This document shows, piece by piece, positions 9,190-17,709 of a stretch of 49,147 bases of DNA. Position 1 is the stretch's first letter. The number at the start of each line of letters is the position of its first letter. The position numbers and the translations under genes were made by a program. The DNA comes from an uncultured SAR86 cluster bacterium (GTDB lineage: Bacteria; Pseudomonadota; Gammaproteobacteria; Magnimaribacterales; Magnimaribacteraceae): positions 1 through 49,147 of the forward strand of contig CACLAF010000010.1 in assembly GCA_902604855.1 (NCBI GenBank). The letters are read 5' to 3'. The notes beneath the pieces were generated by a model. The model made no database searches, was not told the DNA's origin, and saw only the letters and a list, made by a program, of their open reading frames with translations.

Positions 9190-9381
9190 ATGGAGTGGTT
9201 AAGTCAACATCTTGAACAATGGGCGTTAGTTTGGTTCGGCTTTTTATTTTGGGGAAGTATTTTTGGAGCTACTCTTCTCTATTTTTTTGAAGTAAGTCTT
9301 CTTATTTCTTTAGTTGGCTATGCTTTCGGACTTCTTTTTGGTCTTCTAGCAAAAAATAAAGGTTGGACATGGATTACTTAG
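9190..9381 (+). CDS. Small two-helix membrane protein
   Basis: Not recognised. 63 aa with two hydrophobic helices (WALVWFGFLFWGSIFGATLLY and LLISLVGYAFGLLFGLLA), ending KNKGWTWIT. AAAGGA precedes the ATG. Its last 13 nt overlap the start of the desaturase, so the two are likely translated together. A small subunit or stabiliser of the membrane-bound desaturase is a reasonable guess, but there is no direct evidence. Confidence 0.6.
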   Translation: MEWLSQHLEQWALVWFGFLFWGSIFGATLLYFFEVSLLISLVGYAFGLLFGLLAKNKGWTWIT

Positions 9382-10292
9382 GCAATGATTCAGTAGTTTT
9401 GTCCATAGAAGCAGAGAGAGAAGTTGCTAGAACGTTCATGGGACGCATTGAATGGGAGATGATTCTAATAGGACTTGGACAATTTACAACCTGGATTGTC
9501 ACATGGGTGCTTGTGGTAAAAGGAATAATTCCGCTTCTTGTGGGATTTGCGATAGCCCTTTTTACCGCTTGTAATGCCTATCTTCCATCTCATGCTGGTC
9601 AGCATGGTCATTTGTCAGGAGGTAGGAAGAATCTTCAATGGTTAGATTTTTGGGTAGGGCAAATAAGCGTAATACCTTTGGCTCAGTCTCATGATGCATT
9701 GAAGGCCACTCATTTAAAACATCATGCTCATACTAATGATCCAGATAATGATCCAGATTTTTTCCATGGTAATGCGAAAAGCTGGCTCGGAGCGGTTAGA
9801 AATGTAAATGTTTCTTTCAATGATGAAGGTCCGGCGATGAAGTGCATAGAAAAACATATGGAAGAGGATCCGAAATTCAAAGCTGCTTTGGAAAAAGGAG
9901 GAGCTTGGACTCTGCTTTTTTACTTTGCGCAAATATTTGTCGCTATTCTCTATCCGATTGAAACATTGCTGCTATGGTGGATACCAAAAAGAGTTGCAAC
10001 ATCCTACTTAGGCGTAGTGTTCTCCTACTTGCCCCATTCAGGTTTGGATAGCGAGCGCTATAAAGATACTAGGTTTTGGACTAATAAAATTCCAAGGTTT
10101 TTAAATCATTCAATGCAAATACACTCTATGCATCATATGTATCCTAGAATTTGTCACTATGATGAAGCCAAAGCTATACAGGCTTTGAAGCCTTACATGA
10201 TTGAAAGGGGTATACCGGGAGCCGAACATATCCCTGACAAGTTGAGATGGAACCCAGTAACTTATATTAAAGAGGTTTATTATGGACGCTAA
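9369..10292 (+). CDS. Membrane di-iron fatty acid desaturase / hydroxylase family protein
   Basis: 307 aa integral membrane enzyme of the FA_desaturase superfamily, which uses a non-haem di-iron centre and O2. The three histidine clusters are visible: HAGQHGH at residues 75-81, HLKHHAH at 115-121 and HSMHHMYP from 252. Hydrophobic segments surround them (MILIGLGQFTTWIVTWVLVV, LLVGFAIALFTACNAYL, LLFYFAQIFVAILYPI). Histidine spacing is like that of carotenoid hydroxylases and bacterial lipid desaturases, so the substrate may be an acyl chain, a carotenoid or another hydrophobic molecule. The ATG at 9369 was preferred to a TTG at 9363. It overlaps the genes on both sides by 13 and 11 nt. Confidence 0.85.
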   Translation: MDYLGNDSVVLSIEAEREVARTFMGRIEWEMILIGLGQFTTWIVTWVLVVKGIIPLLVGFAIALFTACNAYLPSHAGQHGHLSGGRKNLQWLDFWVGQISVIPLAQSHDALKATHLKHHAHTNDPDNDPDFFHGNAKSWLGAVRNVNVSFNDEGPAMKCIEKHMEEDPKFKAALEKGGAWTLLFYFAQIFVAILYPIETLLLWWIPKRVATSYLGVVFSYLPHSGLDSERYKDTRFWTNKIPRFLNHSMQIHSMHHMYPRICHYDEAKAIQALKPYMIERGIPGAEHIPDKLRWNPVTYIKEVYYGR

Positions 10293-10647
10293 AGAAAAAA
10301 TTAAAGAAGGTGTGCAGTTATATTTTGATTCTATGTATGAATCAGATCCCGAAAAAGTAAGACAAGCCTTTCATTCAAATGCGATGATCACTGGTTATTT
10401 AGAAACAGGTCTTGCAGAAATGAGTGTAGATCAATTTGCAGAATTTGTAGAAAGTCAAAATCCATCGCCAAAGGAAAAGGGTGACGAAATTCTTCTTGAA
10501 ATAGTCTCTTGTGATATTGCAGGCTCCACAGCATCCGTCTCAGTTAGAGATGGTTACATTGGTCATGTTTTCTTAGACACTCTTTCTTTTTTGGAAAAAG
10601 ATGGTGAATGGAAGATTTATAATAAATTGTTCCATGTAGAGTCATAA
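10282..10647 (+). CDS. NTF2-like (putative lumazine-binding / SnoaL-type) protein
   Basis: 121 aa of the NTF2-like cone fold: an N-terminal helix KEKIKEGVQLYFDSMYESDPEKVRQAFHSNA (given here only to residue 31 as a region), then TGYLETG, and a beta sheet ending in FLEKDGEWKIYNKLFHVE. Proteins of this family bind small hydrophobic ligands or act as isomerases or cyclases without a universal catalytic motif. Its ATG lies inside the last codons of the desaturase gene, implying coupled translation and a shared pathway. Confidence 0.72.
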   Translation: MDAKEKIKEGVQLYFDSMYESDPEKVRQAFHSNAMITGYLETGLAEMSVDQFAEFVESQNPSPKEKGDEILLEIVSCDIAGSTASVSVRDGYIGHVFLDTLSFLEKDGEWKIYNKLFHVES

Positions 10648-10656
10648 ATAGTGAGC

Positions 10657-11523
10657 ATGGAAGTTAAACAGATTTCAGCTGCTCTTGGTGCAGAAATTAC
10701 TAAAGTCGATTTAGCAAAAGTATCGGATGATCAAGTGGAAGAGATTAAATCTCTTTTAACTGAGCATAAGGTAATCTTTTTTCCTGGTCAGAAGTTAAGT
10801 CAAGATGAGCATGTTGAATACGGTGCTAAGTTTGGTGAACTTGAAGGTCATCCAAACTTAAAAAATAAAACAGTGACTCATCCAAAGATCTTTGAACTTG
10901 CTGCTAGCTCCGGTGGAATAGCTGATGAGTGGCATACGGATATAACTTTTCAAGACTCTCCAGCTATTATGTCTGTACTTCATATGGTCAAGTGTCCTGA
11001 ATTGGGTGGAGATACAATGTGGAGTAATTTAAATGCTGCCTACGAAGCTTTATCTGATCCAATCAAAGATTTATGTGAAGGAATAACTGCCCTTCATGAC
11101 GCAAGACCCCATGGAAAACCTGAAAAAACTGCTATACATCCCGTTGTGAGGTTACATCCCGTTTCTGGAAAGAAAGTCTTATATGTAAATGAGCACTTTA
11201 CAAGAAGAATAGTAGAAATGAATATTGAAGAGAGCGATATGCTGCTCTCTTACTTAACAAAGTGGGTGACTAGGCCTCAGTTCACCGTTCGTTATCAATG
11301 GACTCCAGGTACTATTGCTATGTGGGACAACAGAAGTACCCAACATTATGTTGTAAATGATTTCGTAGGTGAGCGGATTATTCAGAGAGTAACTATCATG
11401 GGAGATGAAGTGGTAGGATCATCAAATCCAAGATGGAATCCAGCTTTGAGAGAAGGTTTTTCAGCAGTTACAACCCACGATAAGCAATTAATTACCCACC
11501 TAAAAGAAAAAGGATCTCTCTAG
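10657..11523 (+). CDS. TauD/TfdA-family 2-oxoglutarate-dependent dioxygenase
   Basis: About 288 aa Fe(II)/2-oxoglutarate dioxygenase. The iron triad reads His93-x-Asp95 (EWHTDITF) and His230 (TQHYVVND), and Arg244 (GERIIQRVTI) would bind 2-oxoglutarate; the spacing is right for the family. The start resembles TauD proteins (MEVKQISAALGAEITKVDL). Members hydroxylate taurine, chlorophenoxy acids, sulfate esters or carnitine-related compounds; which one applies is unknown. A GTG at 10651 would add two residues. It is the last gene of the operon, and its stop shares a CTAG with the stop of the opposing esterase gene. Confidence 0.9.
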   Translation: MEVKQISAALGAEITKVDLAKVSDDQVEEIKSLLTEHKVIFFPGQKLSQDEHVEYGAKFGELEGHPNLKNKTVTHPKIFELAASSGGIADEWHTDITFQDSPAIMSVLHMVKCPELGGDTMWSNLNAAYEALSDPIKDLCEGITALHDARPHGKPEKTAIHPVVRLHPVSGKKVLYVNEHFTRRIVEMNIEESDMLLSYLTKWVTRPQFTVRYQWTPGTIAMWDNRSTQHYVVNDFVGERIIQRVTIMGDEVVGSSNPRWNPALREGFSAVTTHDKQLITHLKEKGSL

Positions 11524-12566
11524 TTTTTTACAAAGTTCGCTATGCTCATAGCTGTTTCATCGCTTACCGTCATCAATCCACAGAAAACATCGCTCCCATG
11601 TAGTGTTCCCATGACTTGTCTACATTGCGCGTCAACATCAGCTTCAACTAACATTCTGTAAAAGTTTACTCCTTCATCTCTGAGGGGGTCACATTCATTC
11701 ACTAAAATATAAGTTTTTGGAAATCCTTTCACATCATCTTCAGATGCAAAGCTTGGCCATGCGAGGGGATTTTTATTTTTATATTCCTCAATACCGTAGA
11801 CAAGTGCTCCGAAAGAATCTTCTGAATTGCTATGTAAAGCTAATAAAATACCTTCATTTTCTTCGGAAGAGGGATTTTCTGGTAGAGGCCAATAGCCTGC
11901 TATGTATGGACATAAAGCATATAAACCTTTTATGAGATCGAGATTACCTTCTTGCTTGAGCTTTAATCCTGTAGCCAAAGTTAAGTTGCCTCCACCACTC
12001 TCACCAGCAACTATTATCTTTTCACTATCTATTTTTAGCTTTTTGGAGTTATCTTTGACCCACTTTAGACCCGATACACAATCATTTAAACCTGCAGGGA
12101 AGGGAGCTACTTCAGGTGCGGTTGAAGGCCACATCGCATTTCTAAAATCTACCATCGCAACTGCAACACCTTGTCTAGCTATGCATCTACCCCAACACGC
12201 ATACATTTCGTTAAAACAAGACATGACCATCATTCCTCCGCCATGTATATAGTAAACGCATGGGACTATTTCATCAGTGTCAGGTCTAATGTATTGAATT
12301 TTCACACTATTACCATCAGGTTGCGAAATAAATTCTTCTGTCGTTATTATCAAACCTTCCTCTGGAACTGTCTCTTTGTAATGAGTTGAATTGAAAACCA
12401 TGTCTAAAAGAGATTGTCCTATTTTGGCTTGTTCTGTTTCTTGAGCCTCCATTATTTCTTCCCTGGTTTTTAAATCATTTTGCATTATGTCTATGCTGTC
12501 TATTTCAGTCATAAACATTCCTTTTAACCTTTTATCTATTCTTTTGTCTTCAGATATTTTGCTCAT
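11520..12566 (-). CDS. Alpha/beta hydrolase, hormone-sensitive-lipase type
   Basis: 348 aa carboxylesterase-like enzyme. The oxyanion loop HGGGM starts at residue 108, the nucleophile elbow is GESGGGN with Ser190, and the acid and histidine are probably Asp in NECDPLRDEG (about 295) and His in GTLHGSDVF (about 326). This HGGG plus GxSGG layout belongs to the HSL family, cytosolic esterases for short acyl esters. No signal peptide; the N-terminus is polar and helical. AAGGGGAAAAATC precedes the ATG. It lies 12 nt downstream of an enoyl-CoA hydratase gene on the same strand, forming a two-gene operon. Confidence 0.88.
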   Translation of the reverse strand: MSKISEDKRIDKRLKGMFMTEIDSIDIMQNDLKTREEIMEAQETEQAKIGQSLLDMVFNSTHYKETVPEEGLIITTEEFISQPDGNSVKIQYIRPDTDEIVPCVYYIHGGGMMVMSCFNEMYACWGRCIARQGVAVAMVDFRNAMWPSTAPEVAPFPAGLNDCVSGLKWVKDNSKKLKIDSEKIIVAGESGGGNLTLATGLKLKQEGNLDLIKGLYALCPYIAGYWPLPENPSSEENEGILLALHSNSEDSFGALVYGIEEYKNKNPLAWPSFASEDDVKGFPKTYILVNECDPLRDEGVNFYRMLVEADVDAQCRQVMGTLHGSDVFCGLMTVSDETAMSIANFVKN

Positions 12567-12578
12567 GATTTTTCCCCT

Positions 12579-13400
12579 TCATTTTCCTATAAAAACAGGT
12601 GTTCTTTTTTCTACAAAGGCTTTTGTTGCATTGCGGTGATCTTCTGTTTGTCCGCAATGAATGTGATGAGTAGCTTCTAAGTCGAGGCAATCATCTATTT
12701 CACCATTCATAGCTCTATTCAAATTTTCCTTCATATACCGATACGCTACGGAGGGACCTGAAGCCAATTGAGTAGCAATTTCCATAGTTTTTTCCATTAA
12801 TCCTTCAGGATCACAAACCCAATTTGTTAATCCCAGTTTTAGAGCCTCCTCAGCAGTTATTCGTTCTGATAGGTAATAAAGCTCTCTTGCTTTAGCTGAC
12901 CCTAAGAGTTGAGTCATGAAGTAGGAACCTCCATAGTCTCCGGAAAAACCAACTTTTGCAAATGCAGTTGTCATAATTGCTGAACTAGACATGACTCGTA
13001 AATCACATGCTAAAGCATAAGAGAGTCCTGCTCCTGCTGCAGCTCCTGGAAGTGCAGCTATTGTTGGTTTTGGCATTTTAAATAACTTACCGGATGTCGC
13101 TCTTTGGTGAACTCTCTGCTTGTGAATAGCTGAGTCAATGGTGTTATCTCCAACTGTTCCATCTCCTGATGATGCCATTCCTTTTACATCTCCTCCTGCG
13201 CAAAAACCTTTTCCAGCTCCAGTCAGAACAACACATCTTATTTCTTTATCCAATTCGACTTCAGCTAGTACTTCTTGCATTGCTTGATTCATCTCTCCAG
13301 ACATAGCATTTCTGGCCTCCGGTCTGTTCATTGTCAACAAAGCGACGCCATTAGCTTTTTCAAAAATTAAGTGATCAGTTCCTGTATCAATTTTTTCCAT
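12579..13400 (-). CDS. Enoyl-CoA hydratase/isomerase family protein
   Basis: 273 aa crotonase-fold enzyme. The oxyanion-hole segments are GKGFCAGGDVKGM and ALPGAAAGAGLSYALACDLRV. In the catalytic region FAKVGFSGDYGGSYF, an Asp stands where PaaG-like and Delta-isomerase relatives have it, and the hydratase Glu of the usual P-E-x-x-LG motif is not obvious. Isomerase activity is therefore at least as likely as hydration. AAGGGGAGAAA is a strong ribosome binding site before the ATG. It is divergent from the SGNH-like gene across only 44 bp, which must hold both promoters. Confidence 0.88.
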   Translation of the reverse strand: MEKIDTGTDHLIFEKANGVALLTMNRPEARNAMSGEMNQAMQEVLAEVELDKEIRCVVLTGAGKGFCAGGDVKGMASSGDGTVGDNTIDSAIHKQRVHQRATSGKLFKMPKPTIAALPGAAAGAGLSYALACDLRVMSSSAIMTTAFAKVGFSGDYGGSYFMTQLLGSAKARELYYLSERITAEEALKLGLTNWVCDPEGLMEKTMEIATQLASGPSVAYRYMKENLNRAMNGEIDDCLDLEATHHIHCGQTEDHRNATKAFVEKRTPVFIGK

Positions 13401-13444
13401 AGTTTTTCTCCCCTTAACTATATCTTTGCTATTCTATATCCAAT

Positions 13445-14257
13445 ATGCAAGCGAAAATTTATCAATTAGGCTTACTTTGTTGCACTATCTTTCTTATCTC
13501 ACATGGAGGATTAATTGCAGAAGAGAAACCACTATTGACTAGTCCATTAGTTGATAATCCAAAGTCTGTGGTTTTTATTGGAAATAGTTTTTTCTACTAT
13601 AACAATGGTGTCCATAAGCCTACTCTTGGCATGGTCAAAGCTAACTCAGATCTGGGTAAAGGACATCGTTTTAGAAATATCACAATCAACAGCTCTTCTT
13701 TAGAATGGCATGATGTTGAATCATATGTCACTAATGAAAAGATAGGTTCTTTTTCCATCACTTCAAAAAATAAATATAAAAAGTACGAGCCAGAAAATTA
13801 TGATTTAGCAATTATGATGGATTGCAGTCAATGTCCGATTCATCCAGATAGAAAGGATTTATTTAATTTTTATGTCGACCAACACAGCAAAACACTCCGC
13901 GAGCATGATGTAGAGCCTTCTCTTTTGATGACATGGGCCTATAAAGATAAGCCGGACATGTTAGAAGGACTTGCGTCAACTTATATCGCAGCAGGGAATA
14001 AAAATAACATAGCTGTTTTTCCCGTGGGTCTTGCATTTGAGCTTTCTCAAAAGGAAAACCCTTCAATAGAACTTTTTACACCAGATAAGAGGCATCCGAG
14101 CAAGGCAGGCACATACTTGATGGCAGCAGTGATTTATTCCTCAATATATAATGTATCCCCAGTAGATAATTCTTATGATTACGGGATTGGAATTGAAAAT
14201 CAAAGAAAGTTACAAGAAACTGCGTGGAGAACGCTCTCAAGGTATCAAGGAAAATAA
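13445..14257 (+). CDS. Secreted SGNH-hydrolase-like protein
   Basis: 270 aa, with a signal peptide of about 25 residues ending near GGLIAEE. The mature protein begins with a GDSL/SGNH block I variant, VVFIGNSFFYYNNG (Ser48 as probable nucleophile). The terminal catalytic pair fits TPDKRHPSKAGTYLMA (Asp and His near residue 222). Such proteins are esterases or acetylhydrolases acting on glycans or lipids. Overall length and the GNSF start are close to DUF4886-like members. The stop is followed by the alkaline phosphatase ATG one base later, so the two are coupled. Confidence 0.72.
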   Translation: MQAKIYQLGLLCCTIFLISHGGLIAEEKPLLTSPLVDNPKSVVFIGNSFFYYNNGVHKPTLGMVKANSDLGKGHRFRNITINSSSLEWHDVESYVTNEKIGSFSITSKNKYKKYEPENYDLAIMMDCSQCPIHPDRKDLFNFYVDQHSKTLREHDVEPSLLMTWAYKDKPDMLEGLASTYIAAGNKNNIAVFPVGLAFELSQKENPSIELFTPDKRHPSKAGTYLMAAVIYSSIYNVSPVDNSYDYGIGIENQRKLQETAWRTLSRYQGK

Positions 14258-14258
14258 T

Positions 14259-15569
14259 ATGGTTTTAAAGAATAGATATTTTTTAGTAATAGTTGCTCTA
14301 CTGGTAGGTTCTTTTATTGGTTTCAAATTAACGGAAACTTTTGCTATAAAATATATTATGCAAAACCTTCCAATTGACACTGCTACACTCGATGAGAAAG
14401 ATGTGTACGTGACTGAAATAGAAGACGGTGTATTCGCCTCTCCAAAAGAACTATCTTATGTAGAAAATAAAGCAAAAAATATCATTTTGCTTATCGCAGA
14501 CGGTATGAGCCTTAGTCAAATAACTGCTTATCGAATGATGCAGGGTAGTCCCAATGAGCGCATTTCAATGGATAAATTTCCTTATTCCGGTATTGTTTTA
14601 ACTCATTCTTATGATGCAGCCGTTACTGACTCAGCATCTTATGCTACTGCCGTAAGCACTGGTTTCAAAACAAATAATGGTGTACTTGGATTAGATCAAG
14701 ATCTCAATGAACTTGAAAATTTAACCGAAACAATCGACAAGTTTGGATTTGTGAGCTCCTTAGTCAGCACTTCCGAGGTTACGCATGCTACGCCAGCAGC
14801 ATTTGCTGCTCATATAGATTTAAGGTGGATGACAGATATTATCAGCTCACAAATGATTGATTCCAGAGTTGCAACTATTTTGGGTGGAGGACGTTACTTC
14901 TTTACACCAGAAGAAGAGGGCGGAAAGAGAGAGGATGGAAGAAATCTTTTAGATGAGATCAAGGATTCTCATATTCTGCTGACTGAAAAAAATCAATTGT
15001 CCGAAATCTCTAGTTCTCTTGATAAGCAAGTATTAGGACTTTTTGCTGATGAGCATTTGAGAGATGAAGATAAAAAGGATAATCATGATCTTGAACCTTC
15101 TTTAGCAGAAATGCTTCAGTATGCCATTAAACGCTCTGACTTATTGATAAACCAAGGATGTGAAGGTTTTTTCATCATGGCAGAGGGATCTCAAGTTGAC
15201 TGGGCAGGCCATGCGAATGATTTTGATTATCTTATAAGGGAAATGGAAGATTTTGACGAAGCAGTAAACTTAGCCTTAGAAATTGGAAAGGAAAGAAAAG
15301 ATACTTTAGTTTTAGTCACTTCAGATCATGAGGTTGGTGGTCTATTGATAGAACCTGCTAATCCAATAGATAATTCATTAGATGATGTAAAGTTTTCTTT
15401 TAACACTGCTGTAGGAGGTGGAACTCATACCGGTGTTCCGGTTCCAGTCTATGCCTACGGACCAGGCTCAGAAAACTTCACAGGAACACTTGATAATACT
15501 GATATTTATTATGCCATTGTTGCTGCTTTGGACTTGGATGATAAAAAGGGAAGCTGTTTAGGGAGATAG
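14259..15569 (+). CDS. Membrane-anchored alkaline phosphatase
   Basis: 436 aa PhoA-superfamily enzyme exposed to the periplasm: one N-terminal anchor (YFLVIVALLVGSFIGFKL) and then the catalytic domain. Landmarks are IILLIADGMSLSQ (metal), VTDSASYATA with nucleophile Ser125, EGSQVDWAGHANDFD, TSDHEVGGL and GGGTHTGVPVPVYAYGPG (metal ligands). It would release phosphate from organic monoesters. The in-frame extension back to 14175 lies inside the previous gene, and ATG 14259, 1 nt after that stop, gives a normal anchor. Together with the SGNH-like and purple-acid-phosphatase-like proteins it suggests scavenging of dissolved organic phosphorus. Confidence 0.92.
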   Translation: MVLKNRYFLVIVALLVGSFIGFKLTETFAIKYIMQNLPIDTATLDEKDVYVTEIEDGVFASPKELSYVENKAKNIILLIADGMSLSQITAYRMMQGSPNERISMDKFPYSGIVLTHSYDAAVTDSASYATAVSTGFKTNNGVLGLDQDLNELENLTETIDKFGFVSSLVSTSEVTHATPAAFAAHIDLRWMTDIISSQMIDSRVATILGGGRYFFTPEEEGGKREDGRNLLDEIKDSHILLTEKNQLSEISSSLDKQVLGLFADEHLRDEDKKDNHDLEPSLAEMLQYAIKRSDLLINQGCEGFFIMAEGSQVDWAGHANDFDYLIREMEDFDEAVNLALEIGKERKDTLVLVTSDHEVGGLLIEPANPIDNSLDDVKFSFNTAVGGGTHTGVPVPVYAYGPGSENFTGTLDNTDIYYAIVAALDLDDKKGSCLGR

Positions 15570-15573
15570 AAAT

Positions 15574-15768
15574 TTGTATTCAGTAATTTTATATTCTGTA
15601 TTTCTCTTATTTTGGGTTGCCATTATTTATGACTTTGCAAAGAGACCAAAGGATAGAGATGATGATAAATATATGGATCTCCCTCCACTGAGGCAATTGG
15701 CGCGAACATTTTGGGTAGGCTGGATTGGTATAGTTTTATTATATACACTCCTTGTAAGTTTGAATTAG
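15574..15768 (+). CDS. Small two-helix membrane protein (TTG start)
   Basis: Not recognised. 64 aa with two hydrophobic helices (SVILYSVFLLFWVAIIYDF and FWVGWIGIVLLYTLLVSL) joined by a charged loop RPKDRDDDKY and PPLRQLAR. It starts with TTG four nt after the alkaline phosphatase stop. The orderly helix-loop-helix pattern and the tight packing between genes support a real gene. Its role is unknown. Confidence 0.55.
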   Translation: MYSVILYSVFLLFWVAIIYDFAKRPKDRDDDKYMDLPPLRQLARTFWVGWIGIVLLYTLLVSLN

Positions 15769-15784
15769 ATATGGGGAGAAGAGA

Positions 15785-16366
15785 ATGGATACGCCAAAAA
15801 TTATAAAAGCAGATTCATCGAATGTTGAAGAAGTAAAAAGTGCAATTACTCTTGGGTTTGCTGCTGATCCTTTACTGAGATGGTTTTTCCCCGATCCTCA
15901 TAAATTTCTAAAGAATTTTGCTTTTTGGATGGATGCTTTCTCTAAGCCTGCACTCGATACAGATTCTATATTTACTGATGAAAATTATTATGGAGGGGCA
16001 ATTTGGCATCCTCCTGGAATTCATTTAGATCCTGAGGTGCTAGGACCAACGCTTGAGGATATCCCTTCTAATAGGTTTGAAAGTGCCTTACAAATGTTCG
16101 ATGAGTTCGATGAGTGTCATCCTAAAGAAGATCATTGGTATTTACCCTTCATAGGTTTAGATCCCTCAAAACAAGGACAAGGCATAGGTTCTTTAATTCT
16201 CAAGGAATCTTTAAAACAGGCAGATGAGCAAGGAAAGATTGCATATCTTGAATCTTCCAATCCTATGAATATGAGTCTTTATGAAAGACATGGATTCGAA
16301 ACCATTAAGAGGATAGAAATTGGAGATTCACCTCCAGCACATCCCATGATTAGATATCCAAGGTAG
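15785..16366 (+). CDS. GNAT-family N-acetyltransferase
   Basis: 193 aa. The acetyl-CoA pyrophosphate loop is LDPSKQGQGIGSLIL (about residues 126-140), followed by the typical YLESSNPMNMSLYERHGFETIKR segment that closes the fold. The N-terminal half (FAADPLLRWFFPDPHKFL) is like that of acetyltransferases in marine and actinobacterial genomes with unknown acceptors. GGGGAGAAGAG precedes the ATG. The next gene starts 2 nt after its stop, so the acetyltransferase and the reductase probably share an mRNA. Confidence 0.85.
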   Translation: MDTPKIIKADSSNVEEVKSAITLGFAADPLLRWFFPDPHKFLKNFAFWMDAFSKPALDTDSIFTDENYYGGAIWHPPGIHLDPEVLGPTLEDIPSNRFESALQMFDEFDECHPKEDHWYLPFIGLDPSKQGQGIGSLILKESLKQADEQGKIAYLESSNPMNMSLYERHGFETIKRIEIGDSPPAHPMIRYPR

Positions 16367-16368
16367 TT

Positions 16369-17391
16369 ATGAAAAACTTAAGAAACCGTAAATGGACTTT
16401 AGCTACTAGACCAGTTGGAATGGTTGGAGAACATAATTTTGCTTTTGAAGAAGAAGAAGTTAGAGATATTGAAGATGGAGAGTTTCTTATTAAGAACTTG
16501 TATCTTAGTTTTGATCCTGCTCAAAGAGGTTGGATGGAAGATAGAAAAAGCTATGTACCACCAGTTGGAATTGGAGAGGTAATGAGAGCTGGCTCTGTAG
16601 GCCAAGTCATTGAATCAAATAATCCTAATTATGCTGTAGGTGATAAAGTTCAAGGTACTTTTGGATGGCAAGAGTACGCCATTTCAGATGGAAAGGGTAT
16701 TTTAAACGCTACTGTCATTCCAGAAGGAGCATCTCTCACAGCACCTTTAAGCGTCTTTGGCATTACAGGACTCACTGCTTATTTTGGTTTATTAGATGTT
16801 GGACAGCCTAAAGAGGGGGATACAGTTCTCATATCTGGAGCAGCGGGTTCCACAGGATCTATTGCTGCACAAATTGCCAAAATAAAAGGCTGTCGTGTTA
16901 TAGGTGTTGCTGGCGGAGTTGAGAAATGTAAATGGCTAACTGAAGAAGTAAAAATCGATGTAGCAATAGATTACAAAACCGCAAATTTAGAGGAAGTTAT
17001 TCCTGAATTGTGTCCAGAAGGCATAGATGTTATTTTTGATAATGTTGGAGGAGAATTCCTAAATACGTCACTTATTAATATTAACCAAAATGCACGTGTG
17101 GCAATTTGTGGTGCCATCTCAGGCTATAACAACGAGACTCCGGCTCCTGGACCATCAAACTATACTGCTTTATTAATACAGCGAGCTAGAATGGAAGGAT
17201 TTATAGTACTGGATTATATGGATAGGTTCCCTGAGGCAATTGGAGAATTGATGCAATGGGTCCAAGAAGGAAAAATTATTTATCAAGAGGATATACAGGA
17301 GGGTATCGAAAATGCTCCTGATACTTTATTGAGGCTTTACACAGGCCAAAATAAAGGCAAGCAACTTCTTAAAATAGCTGATCCCGAATAA
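16369..17391 (+). CDS. NADP-dependent medium-chain oxidoreductase, CurA/prostaglandin-reductase type
   Basis: 340 aa zinc-independent MDR enzyme that reduces alpha,beta-unsaturated ketones or aldehydes with NADPH. The family start RNRKWTLATRPVG and the substrate-side motif LSFDPAQRGWM are typical of the leukotriene/curcumin reductase branch. The nucleotide-binding region is VLISGAAGSTGSIAAQIAKIKG (22 residues of Rossmann fold near 152). A later FDNVGGEFLN segment also fits. No zinc ligands are seen. The likely job is detoxification of reactive enones or a step in lipid breakdown. It ends 2 nt before an opposing gene. Confidence 0.9.
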   Translation: MKNLRNRKWTLATRPVGMVGEHNFAFEEEEVRDIEDGEFLIKNLYLSFDPAQRGWMEDRKSYVPPVGIGEVMRAGSVGQVIESNNPNYAVGDKVQGTFGWQEYAISDGKGILNATVIPEGASLTAPLSVFGITGLTAYFGLLDVGQPKEGDTVLISGAAGSTGSIAAQIAKIKGCRVIGVAGGVEKCKWLTEEVKIDVAIDYKTANLEEVIPELCPEGIDVIFDNVGGEFLNTSLININQNARVAICGAISGYNNETPAPGPSNYTALLIQRARMEGFIVLDYMDRFPEAIGELMQWVQEGKIIYQEDIQEGIENAPDTLLRLYTGQNKGKQLLKIADPE

Positions 17392-17393
17392 GT

Positions 17394-17633
17394 TTAAAGA
17401 TCTTTATGAGTTCCGTCACAAAAAGCGCCGTTTTTACTCATCTTGCATCCGCAGAAAAAAACATCCTTTTCCTCATCGAGTTTTACTTTCAATGGTAAGA
17501 ATTCAGTTCCTTCGTGGGAGCCATCGCAGAAAGGTTGTTTAGAACTTTTTCCACAACTGCACCACCAGTAACTTTTCTCAGACTCCACGGCAACCTTATA
17601 AGGAAACTTTTGAACTACTTTTGGATTATTCAT
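17394..17633 (-). CDS. Double CDGSH iron-sulfur protein
   Basis: 79 aa with two CDGSH-type [2Fe-2S] sites of the 3Cys-1His kind: CSCGKSSKQPFCDGSH (about residues 25-40) and CGCKMSKNGAFCDGTH (about 61-76). All four ligands are present in each. This matches the two-motif class related to CISD3/MitoNEET-like proteins, which carry or sense labile Fe-S clusters. No membrane segment, so it is cytosolic. It is divergent from the peptide deformylase gene across 76 bp and meets the reductase gene tail-to-tail. Confidence 0.92.
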   Translation of the reverse strand: MNNPKVVQKFPYKVAVESEKSYWWCSCGKSSKQPFCDGSHEGTEFLPLKVKLDEEKDVFFCGCKMSKNGAFCDGTHKDL

Positions 17634-17709
17634 AAAAAAAAAGTAACATAAATTCTAGATAAAATTACTAATGAGATTTATTCTCAGATACTCTGTAAAG
17701 TAGATTTTT

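Noticed and set aside
11717-12389. Three plus-strand ORFs inside the esterase gene
   Set aside because: They are antisense to a clear alpha/beta hydrolase with all catalytic motifs and have no ribosome binding sites.
14175-14258. Earlier start for the alkaline phosphatase
   Set aside because: The extension lies wholly inside the SGNH gene and lacks a ribosome binding site; ATG 14259 gives a normal membrane anchor.
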